Of a stretch of 6,233 bases of DNA, positions 1 to 4,787 are shown one piece after another (position 1 is the first letter of the stretch; each line of letters begins with the position of its first letter). The stretch is from Flavobacteriaceae bacterium (lineage in GTDB: Bacteria > Bacteroidota > Bacteroidia > Flavobacteriales > Flavobacteriaceae), in the NCBI GenBank assembly GCA_023254815.1, contig JALRKI010000093.1, positions 1 through 6,233 of the forward strand. The letters are read 5' to 3'. The notes below the pieces were generated by a model, which saw nothing but the letters and a program-made list of their open reading frames with translations, was not told where the DNA came from and made no database searches. Both the position numbers and the translations under genes were made by a program.

Positions 1-341
1 CCAATGAAATGCAGGTTGGATCCGTTCTTTTTGACAACTTCAAATCCTTTTTGTAGTGCGGCGATATCCCCTAAACGGCCGTCTTTGGTAGCTAGATTTA
101 TCTTGACCAAATCTTGGTACACAATGCGACCTGCGCCCAAATTCATGTGACCAACTTCACTGTTGCCCATTTGACCTTCAGGTAAGCCAACATGCAATCC
201 GTCTGTTCTTAGAGTTGCACTAGGATAGTTTTTATAAAGACTATCAATAAATGGGGTGTTGGCTTGCTCAATGGCAGAGACAGCTGGATTAGGGCCATGA
301 CCCCAGCCATCCAATATCATCAAAAGTACTTTCTTGGACAT
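1..341 (-). CDS. gpmI: 2,3-bisphosphoglycerate-independent phosphoglycerate mutase, N-terminal part (runs off left edge)
   Basis: This enzyme interconverts 3- and 2-phosphoglycerate in glycolysis and gluconeogenesis in the cytoplasm, through a phosphoserine intermediate and two metal ions (normally Mn). Only the first 113 codons are present; the family is usually about 510 residues, so most of the gene lies left of base 1. The reverse-strand translation from the ATG at 341-339 begins MSKKVLLMILDGWG, where D11 matches the first metal ligand of the alkaline-phosphatase-like domain. At residues 58-76 it reads MGNSEVGHMNLGAGRIVYQ, the family signature around the catalytic serine, here S61. The start fits the short N-terminus usual before LILDGWG. 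The gene follows pepE on the same strand after a 119-nt gap and has its own candidate promoter, so it need not be co-transcribed. I see no frame damage in the visible part. The identity is very secure from the two signatures. Confidence 0.96.
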   Translation of the reverse strand, partial: MSKKVLLMILDGWGHGPNPAVSAIEQANTPFIDSLYKNYPSATLRTDGLHVGLPEGQMGNSEVGHMNLGAGRIVYQDLVKINLATKDGRLGDIAALQKGFEVVKKNGSNLHFI

Positions 342-354
342 AAAAAGTTTTAGC

Positions 355-390
355 CAAAGATAACAAACAAAGGAGACTTGAAAGCCCAAT
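355..390 (-). promoter_or_regulatory. Candidate Bacteroidota-type promoter for gpmI
   Basis: On the minus strand TATCTTTG (362-355) is an exact match to the Bacteroidota -7 consensus TAnnTTTG. A weak ATTG (390-387) lies 24 nt upstream, slightly beyond the usual spacing for the -33 TTG element. The octamer ends 13 nt before the gpmI ATG, which would leave a leader of only a few nucleotides. The -7 match is seen directly; promoter activity is inferred. Confidence 0.4.
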
Positions 391-460
391 CAAAAGGCTC
401 AATGAAATTTTAATACAACTGGTCTGCACGTCGCCAAAAATGTGAAACAAGATTAGTTTC

Positions 461-1171
461 TCATTTTCCAATTGAAGCCAAATTACTGCCAGTGGGTAGT
501 TCTTCCTTCACAAATCCAGCCCTAAACAATGGAGCCGAGAGTGGACCATATAATTTGATGGCATCTCCTTTGATTTCAATAAAGCTACCTTCTCGAAGAC
601 CTAATACCGGAGTACTATTGTGATGCAGATATTCTTCAATTCTTGTTTCTCGAGTCTCTCCCATGTGCGTGCTAGTCTCTTGAGCATCAATGTAGTGAGG
701 GTTGATTTGAAAAGGCACTATGCCGATTGATTCAAAACTTGGAGGATAAACAATTGGCATGTCGTTGGTGGTGCAAATGGTTGGTCCACAAATGTTGGTG
801 CCCGCACTAGTTCCCAAATAAGGCACCCCATTTTTTAAAGCATCTTGTAAAGGTTTAACTAGACCGAGGTCATATATTGTTTTAAGGAGAACAAAGGTAT
901 TGCCACCTCCTACAAAAATCCCCTCGGCCTTTGAAATAGCTTCAATAGGGGATTCATATTCGTGTAAACCTCTGACTTTAATGTTTAAAATTGCCATGGC
1001 ATCAACAACCTTTGCGGTGTAGTCATCATATGAAATGCCCCCAGGTTGGGCAAAAGGAACAAAAATAATCTCAGAATTTGCCCTGAATAGCTTCTCTATT
1101 TGGGGAAAAAGATAACTTAAAAAGGGGTGGCCATAAACCGTTGATGTGCTGGCTAGAATGCAATGAAGCAT
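461..1171 (-). CDS. pepE: Dipeptidase E (alpha-aspartyl dipeptidase, peptidase family S51)
   Basis: The product is a 236-residue cytoplasmic serine peptidase that, in characterised PepE, cleaves dipeptides with an N-terminal aspartate. It has the glutamine-amidotransferase-like fold of family S51. The nucleophile elbow is GTSAG at 120-124 with S122 as catalytic serine. TTNDMPIV at 134-141 carries D137 and INPHY at 156-160 carries H159, which match the Ser-Asp-His triad known from Salmonella PepE. Other family landmarks are VGGGNTF at 87-93 and GETRETRI at 171-178. The length matches the 229-residue enterobacterial enzyme. The ATG at 1171 puts the usual short strand MLHCILAS at the N-terminus. 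There is no Shine-Dalgarno sequence, but an A-rich stretch precedes the start, as is common in Bacteroidota. A candidate promoter lies 25-53 nt upstream. It may serve peptide recycling; nothing links it to the operon on the right. Confidence 0.94.
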   Translation of the reverse strand: MLHCILASTSTVYGHPFLSYLFPQIEKLFRANSEIIFVPFAQPGGISYDDYTAKVVDAMAILNIKVRGLHEYESPIEAISKAEGIFVGGGNTFVLLKTIYDLGLVKPLQDALKNGVPYLGTSAGTNICGPTICTTNDMPIVYPPSFESIGIVPFQINPHYIDAQETSTHMGETRETRIEEYLHHNSTPVLGLREGSFIEIKGDAIKLYGPLSAPLFRAGFVKEELPTGSNLASIGK

Positions 1172-1404
1172 GATAATATTTTGTTAAGTAAGACCGAAAG
1201 GTACTATTTTTTTGATTCCTTCAATATTGAGATCAAGAATTGATTGCACTTGCAGGAATTGATTCGTCTGAATTGGTTGATGTCATTTTTCTTGTCGATC
1301 AGATTGGATTCCCAGAAGAACTTTGGACAAGAGAACCAGGTTTAGAGATAATGGAATTCGTAAAAAGTCAGGGAAGATTATTTATGAACAGGCCTAAGAA
1401 ATGA
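1163..1404 (+). pseudogene. Possible remnant of a small gene with a frameshift, unknown function
   Basis: Two coding-like fragments lie in adjacent plus-strand frames. The first opens at ATG 1163, reads MKHDNILLSKTERYY and onward, and stops at TGA 1241-1243. The second is open from 1231 to TGA 1402-1404. It contains ELVDVIFLVDQIGFPEELW and ends in LFMNRPKK, with a natural mix of charged and hydrophobic residues and no good start codon (only TTG at 1240 or a late ATG at 1339). Adding one base near 1235-1240 would join them into a protein of about 80 residues. I do not recognise the family. Against it, the first fragment overlaps the pepE start by 9 nt on the opposite strand and also covers the candidate pepE promoter, so it could be chance. 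Alternatives are a decayed gene, a sequencing error, or a real short gene starting at TTG 1240. The second fragment is the more convincing part. Confidence 0.3.
1196..1224 (-). promoter_or_regulatory. Candidate Bacteroidota-type promoter for pepE
   Basis: Reading the minus strand, TTG (1224-1222) is followed after 18 nt by TACCTTTC (1203-1196). That is one base off the TAnnTTTG -7 consensus, and the spacing suits the Bacteroidota -33/-7 arrangement. Transcription would begin around 1189-1192 and give a leader of about 20 nt before the pepE ATG at 1171. The motif is read directly; function is inferred. Confidence 0.4.
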
Positions 1405-1426
1405 TCTGCCCAAGTTCAAAAATTCC

Positions 1427-1434
1427 TATCTTTG
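1427..1434 (+). promoter_or_regulatory. TATCTTTG, possible -7 element for tatA (leaderless transcript?)
   Basis: This is an exact TAnnTTTG match, identical to the octamer upstream of gpmI, placed only 3 nt before the tatA ATG at 1438. A start site at the usual distance would fall at or just inside the first codons and give a leaderless message. I do not see a good TTG -33 element at the right spacing, so the match may be coincidental. Confidence 0.3.
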
Positions 1435-1437
1435 AGC

Positions 1438-1713
1438 ATGCCAATCTTCTTATTCATCAGTGCCGTAGAAATTGCATTTGTCATGTTTGTGGCAGTATTG
1501 CTTTTTGGTGCTGATAAAATTCCAGAAATTGCTCGAAACTTGGGTAAGGGAATGAAAGCCATTCGCAATGCGACTGAGGAAATCAAAAACGAAGTAACCA
1601 AAAGCGCCACAAAAAATGGCATTGATCAATCTGTAACAAATGGCGTAACCAAAGAATTGGAAGAAGTTAAGAAGGAAATTGAAGACCTAACGGGGACAAT
1701 CAAGCGTAAGTAA
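1438..1713 (+). CDS. tatA: Twin-arginine translocase subunit TatA (TatA/TatE family)
   Basis: TatA is the small inner-membrane protein that forms the passage for folded, twin-arginine-tagged proteins together with TatC. The 91-residue product has the standard layout. A very short N-tail leads into one hydrophobic segment (about residues 4-23, with the polar E11 inside it). Next comes the conserved hinge FG at 23-24, then an amphipathic helix ADKIPEIARNLGKGMKAIR at 25-43. The tail is charged and helix-prone, with an acidic/lysine-rich stretch at 71-90. The length is close to E. coli TatA (89 residues). I chose the ATG at 1438; an in-frame TTG at 1432 would add two residues but lies inside the possible -7 element. 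No tatC or other Tat gene is in view, so it appears to be a stand-alone tatA. TatA and TatB are hard to separate by sequence, but the FG hinge and short tail favour TatA. Confidence 0.9.
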   Translation: MPIFLFISAVEIAFVMFVAVLLFGADKIPEIARNLGKGMKAIRNATEEIKNEVTKSATKNGIDQSVTNGVTKELEEVKKEIEDLTGTIKRK

Positions 1714-1718
1714 TATTC

Positions 1719-2360
1719 CTATTTTTTTCGACAAATTGAGAGTCCATCTCTAATGGGCAGCAAAACTACTTCAACTCTTGGATCATTATTAATCATGTGG
1801 TTGTAGAGTTGAAGGCTTTTGGTCTCCTCGTCATTTGGGGCGGCATTGGACAACACCTTGGCGCTCCAAAGTACATTGTCAGAAATGATCAATCCTCCCG
1901 AAGGTAAACGGTCAATTACCAGCTCGAAGTAAATGGGGTAATTGGCTTTATCAGCATCGATAAAAACCAAATCAAAATTTGAATCGATAGTTGGAATAAC
2001 AAGCCTGGCATCACCCAGATACTGCTTTATTTGATTGCTGTAGTCCGATTTATCAAAATAGTGTTTTTGGAAATCCACGAGTTCTTCGTTGCAGTCAATG
2101 GTGTGGAGTACACCATCGGGCCTGAGGCCTTCGGCGAGGCAGAGGGCTGAATAGCCAGTATATGTACCAATCTCTAAAATTGAATTAGGTTGAACAATTT
2201 TAGAAATTAAGCTAAGAAAACGTCCTTGTAAATGTCCGCTCAGCATTCTGGGTTGCAAGACTTTTTGATAGGTTGCATTGCTCAACTCTTGCAACAATTC
2301 TGGCTCGTTTTGGGAATGTTGGGCAGAGTAACGCTCGAGTTCTTCGGAGATGAAGTCCAT
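1719..2360 (-). CDS. SAM-dependent O-methyltransferase, catechol/caffeoyl-CoA type (Methyltransf_3)
   Basis: This 213-residue class I methyltransferase resembles the cation-dependent small O-methyltransferases that act on vicinal hydroxyls of catechols and caffeoyl-CoA. SAM motif I is ILEIGTYTGYSAL at 61-73, and TIDCNEE at 87-93 is the acidic strand that binds the SAM ribose. The metal site is visible as FIDADKANY at 133-141 (D135) and SDNVLW at 160-165 (D161, N162), aligning with the three metal ligands of plant caffeoyl-CoA O-methyltransferase. The start ATG overlaps the nbaD stop as TAATG, so it is the last, probably translationally coupled gene of the operon. It has no assigned step in 3-hydroxyanthranilate breakdown. 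Inference: it may methylate a pathway aminophenol such as 3-hydroxyanthranilate or 3-hydroxykynurenine, or a related catechol. The family call is firm; the substrate is unknown. Confidence 0.9.
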   Translation of the reverse strand: MDFISEELERYSAQHSQNEPELLQELSNATYQKVLQPRMLSGHLQGRFLSLISKIVQPNSILEIGTYTGYSALCLAEGLRPDGVLHTIDCNEELVDFQKHYFDKSDYSNQIKQYLGDARLVIPTIDSNFDLVFIDADKANYPIYFELVIDRLPSGGLIISDNVLWSAKVLSNAAPNDEETKSLQLYNHMINNDPRVEVVLLPIRDGLSICRKK

Positions 2361-2362
2361 TA
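2358..2362 (-). other. TAATG stop-start overlap, nbaD to methyltransferase
   Basis: On the minus strand the nbaD stop TAA (2362-2360) shares its last A with the methyltransferase ATG (2360-2358). Such overlaps usually mean termination-reinitiation coupling, which explains how the downstream gene can be translated without a Shine-Dalgarno sequence. Confidence 0.85.
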
Positions 2363-3442
2363 GTTCAATATTCTGTCAATCATAGCATTTTTGAGCTCTA
2401 AGTTGTCACCACAAAGCCATTGTAAAATATTGTCGCTCCAAATACTTTCAGCTTCTTTAACGGTGAGAAGCTGCCTTTCTAAGGCTAAATCTAAAATTTT
2501 TCCAGGATAGGACGACTGCGACTGACTTTCCATTTCACCAAGAGGGTAAGGGTCGTCCAATCCCATTACTACCTGTTTAGAGGTGGCGTTATCGAGTAGC
2601 AATTTAAGAGACCCAGTATCGTGAACAAGGGTGTCAAAAAATATATTCTTATGACCTACAGCTTTGCGCGGATGGTGTTTACCTACAAAAAGATCTGGTC
2701 TTCCATCAAATCCTTGAATGCGCCTTCCTAAGTTGATTTGTGCTAACTGCCCTCCATGGGCGAAGCACACTCTCATATTTGGATATTTGTCTTGATAGCC
2801 GTTGAGTGTAAAAAAATGATATGAATCGGCGCATTGAGCAAGCATCCAAATCAAATGAAACCGCCAAGAAGTATTTTCTAAAAGAATGAACTTTTCGCCA
2901 TCATAAGGGTGAATTTCAATGGCCAAATTGTATTTGTTGGCCAATTCAAAAATTGGCTCATTTTCCTGATCAAAAATGCAGCGCCATTTGCCAATGGTGT
3001 TCATGTAGTGTGTCGGCAGGCAGAGTAAACGCATTCCCATTTCCTCAACACATCTCTCGATTTCCCAAAGCGCTCCGTCTATAAATCCGGTATGAACCAC
3101 AAAACCAGTGGTGAATTTGCTGGGATGCTTAATTTGGACACCGGCGTTAAAATCGTTTTGAAAACGCAACGCTTTTTTCATTTCATCTATGGTAAGGCCG
3201 TTGCCATAGAGTTGAGATAAATTAAGTACTACGGCATGATCGATTTTATACCGATCCATCCATTCTAGTTTTTCATTCAGAAAAAAACTGGAATCCGTTA
3301 CAGGTCGTTTCCAATCTTTTTGAAGCATGAATTTTTTGTCTGGATCAACAGAAAATATTTCTCTCTCTTTCAAAAATTGAGGAATTTCCTCAGGATAAGG
3401 CAAAAGATGAGAATGACCGTTTATTCGCAAAGGACGAGACAT
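2360..3442 (-). CDS. nbaD: 2-amino-3-carboxymuconate-6-semialdehyde decarboxylase (ACMSD), amidohydrolase superfamily
   Basis: ACMSD is a zinc-dependent decarboxylase that turns 2-amino-3-carboxymuconate semialdehyde into 2-aminomuconate semialdehyde, competing with spontaneous closure to quinolinate. The 360-residue product has the metal motif NGHSH at 8-12 (H10 and H12) and EIHPYD at 176-181 (H178). CFAHGG at 226-231 carries H229, matching the catalytic histidine. MGLDDPYPLGE at 293-303 carries D296, matching the zinc-ligand aspartate of the Pseudomonas enzyme (H9, H11, H177, H228 and D294 there). R46 in KRPV and R240 in NLGRR fall where the substrate-carboxylate arginines are expected. It is about 25 residues longer than the 334-residue Pseudomonas enzyme. 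One variation is GLDDP in place of the familiar GSDYP. It follows nbaC after 3 nt, which makes ACMSD much more likely than another COG2159 decarboxylase. Confidence 0.9.
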   Translation of the reverse strand: MSRPLRINGHSHLLPYPEEIPQFLKEREIFSVDPDKKFMLQKDWKRPVTDSSFFLNEKLEWMDRYKIDHAVVLNLSQLYGNGLTIDEMKKALRFQNDFNAGVQIKHPSKFTTGFVVHTGFIDGALWEIERCVEEMGMRLLCLPTHYMNTIGKWRCIFDQENEPIFELANKYNLAIEIHPYDGEKFILLENTSWRFHLIWMLAQCADSYHFFTLNGYQDKYPNMRVCFAHGGQLAQINLGRRIQGFDGRPDLFVGKHHPRKAVGHKNIFFDTLVHDTGSLKLLLDNATSKQVVMGLDDPYPLGEMESQSQSSYPGKILDLALERQLLTVKEAESIWSDNILQWLCGDNLELKNAMIDRILN

Positions 3443-3445
3443 CGG

Positions 3446-3970
3446 CTATAATTTTTTCGGAGGTTCCATGATGTTGTGGCAGTTTTTGCAGCTCCTTTTG
3501 TCATGGTCGGAATAGAATTTTTCAAAAATTATTGGCAAATCTTTCTCAATATTCTTGAGCTCAAAAGTCTCTCTATAGAGCGGAGTGTGACATTGCTCAC
3601 AATACCATTCGAGGGCGTCCAATTCGTTGTGAAGACGAGGATATTCTATCACTAATCCGACCGTATTTTCACCTCTTTGTGGAGAATGAGGCACTTTGGG
3701 TGGTAGTAAATAGATCTCACCTTCTTTGATAAGAATTTCTTCGGGTACACCTTGGTTGATGATTTTTAAAATGATATCACCTTCAACTTGATAGAAGAAT
3801 TCAGGTGTCTCATTGTAGTGGTAGTCTTTCCGACTGTTGGGTCCTCCCACAACCATAACAATATAGTCGCCATTGGGCCAAACACATTTATTGCCAACTG
3901 GAGGTTTCAGCAAATGCCGATTTTCTTCAATCCAATGCTTTAAATTTAAAGGACTTACGAGCTGACTCAT
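3446..3970 (-). CDS. nbaC: 3-hydroxyanthranilate 3,4-dioxygenase (bacterial two-iron type)
   Basis: This cupin-fold extradiol dioxygenase opens the ring of 3-hydroxyanthranilate with O2, giving 2-amino-3-carboxymuconate semialdehyde. At 174 residues it has the same length as the structurally known Cupriavidus metallidurans enzyme, and the key residues fall at the same numbers. The catalytic iron ligands are H51, E57 (both in YHYNETPEF, 50-58) and H95 (in VPHSP). The substrate-binding arginines are R47 (in NSRKDY) and R99 (in PQRGE). The C-terminal rubredoxin-like iron site of bacterial forms is complete, with CEQC at 124-127 and CKNC at 161-164. The gene starts 32 nt after the SDR stop, the widest gap inside the operon, and I see no Shine-Dalgarno sequence. 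Its stop is followed in the same frame by CCG and then the nbaD ATG. No damage is seen, and the identity is very secure. Confidence 0.97.
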   Translation of the reverse strand: MSQLVSPLNLKHWIEENRHLLKPPVGNKCVWPNGDYIVMVVGGPNSRKDYHYNETPEFFYQVEGDIILKIINQGVPEEILIKEGEIYLLPPKVPHSPQRGENTVGLVIEYPRLHNELDALEWYCEQCHTPLYRETFELKNIEKDLPIIFEKFYSDHDKRSCKNCHNIMEPPKKL

Positions 3971-4002
3971 GTTCTATTTGTTTATGATTACTGTTGATAA
4001 AG

Positions 4003-4785
4003 TTACAAACTTTTTGTTCGTCCGCCATCAACGGGCAGATTAATCCCAGTGATGTAAGATGCTGCTTCACTTGAAAGAAAAGTAACAGCTTTAGCCACTT
4101 CATCGGCTTGGCCAAAACGTTTAGCAGGGACATAATTGCGCATTATCTGTGCCATTTCACTTTCCGTTACTGCAGATTGATTTGCTTTGATGGCAATGAT
4201 TTGTTTTAGGCGTTCAGTTTCAGTAAAACCCGGCAAAATGTTGTTAACGGTTATTCCAAATACGGCCAGTTCAGTAGCTAAAGACTTACTCCAATTTGCC
4301 ACGGCATTGCGAATGGTATTGCTTACCCCCAATCCTTCAATTGGTTCTTTCACAGATGTTGAAATGACATTGACAATTCTACCAAAGCCTTCAGATTTCA
4401 TAAACGGAATTGCTGCTTGCGCTAAAATTTGATTGCAAATCACATGCATTCGGAAAGCTATTTCTAGCTCCAAGGGGTTGGCATCAATAAGAGATCCACT
4501 TTTTGGTCCACCTGTGTTATTCACAAGTATGTGAAATCCGCCATGCTGTGTAATATGATTTGAAACTACCTCTCTAACCTCTTCGGGATTAGAAAAATCT
4601 GCAATCAGGTATGTGTGTCTGTTAGTGTTCGGCATAGCGCTGAGCACTGCCTTGAGGCTGTCCTCGTTTCGAGCAAATAGTGTAACATGTGCACCTTCTG
4701 CTGCCAACGCTAGGGCAGTCGCTTTTCCAATGCCTTGAGAGCTTCCGCAAACCAATGCGCGTTTTTCGTAAAGTCCTAATTCCAT
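4003..4785 (-). CDS. SDR-family protein with non-canonical catalytic residues, function unknown
   Basis: The 260-residue product has a classical short-chain dehydrogenase/reductase layout. The dinucleotide motif is GSSQGIG at 14-20, NNTGG sits at 89-93 in place of NNAG, the serine segment is VISTS at 140-144, LPGF at 184-187 follows the usual NN, and the C-terminus is TGINLPVDGG at 246-255. Aligning SKSLA (166-170) with the same block of FabG puts S155 and R159 where the catalytic Tyr and Lys of YxxxK belong (VSNTIRN at 154-160). S142 still matches the catalytic serine. This resembles the subgroup described as beta-ketoacyl-reductase-like SDRs that lack a perfect catalytic tetrad. It is fused to nbaE by a TAATG overlap and followed by nbaC. 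Inference: it may act on an aldehyde or oxo-acid intermediate of 3-hydroxyanthranilate catabolism, or have a non-redox role. The fold is certain, but no reaction can be assigned. Confidence 0.9.
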   Translation of the reverse strand: MELGLYEKRALVCGSSQGIGKATALALAAEGAHVTLFARNEDSLKAVLSAMPNTNRHTYLIADFSNPEEVREVVSNHITQHGGFHILVNNTGGPKSGSLIDANPLELEIAFRMHVICNQILAQAAIPFMKSEGFGRIVNVISTSVKEPIEGLGVSNTIRNAVANWSKSLATELAVFGITVNNILPGFTETERLKQIIAIKANQSAVTESEMAQIMRNYVPAKRFGQADEVAKAVTFLSSEAASYITGINLPVDGGRTKSL

Positions 4786-4787
4786 TA
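4783..4787 (-). other. TAATG stop-start overlap, nbaE to SDR
   Basis: The nbaE stop TAA (4787-4785) shares one A with the SDR start ATG (4785-4783). This is the same junction as at nbaD/methyltransferase and implies coupled translation within one message. Confidence 0.85.

Noticed and set aside
381..402. Short inverted repeat AGCC/GGCT downstream of pepE as a possible terminator
   Set aside because: The stem is only 4 bp and no T-run follows on the transcribed strand, so a terminator call is not supported.
289..471. Minus-strand open frame of 60 codons with a hydrophobic stretch between pepE and gpmI, which could be a small membrane protein
   Set aside because: It starts only at a TTG inside the end of pepE, runs 53 nt into gpmI out of frame, and covers the candidate gpmI promoter. 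The hydrophobicity can come from the T-rich non-coding strand.
1416..1622. Minus-strand open frame opposite tatA
   Set aside because: It is antisense to the tatA transmembrane and amphipathic coding region, which is unmistakable on the plus strand.
2360..3442. Assigning the decarboxylase as a generic COG2159 amidohydrolase (for example gamma-resorcylate decarboxylase)
   Set aside because: The metal and catalytic histidines match ACMSD position by position, and the gene sits between 3-hydroxyanthranilate dioxygenase and other pathway genes.
3927..4133. Minus-strand open frame across the SDR end and nbaC start
   Set aside because: It is an out-of-frame shadow of two well-supported genes on the same strand and has no recognisable motif.
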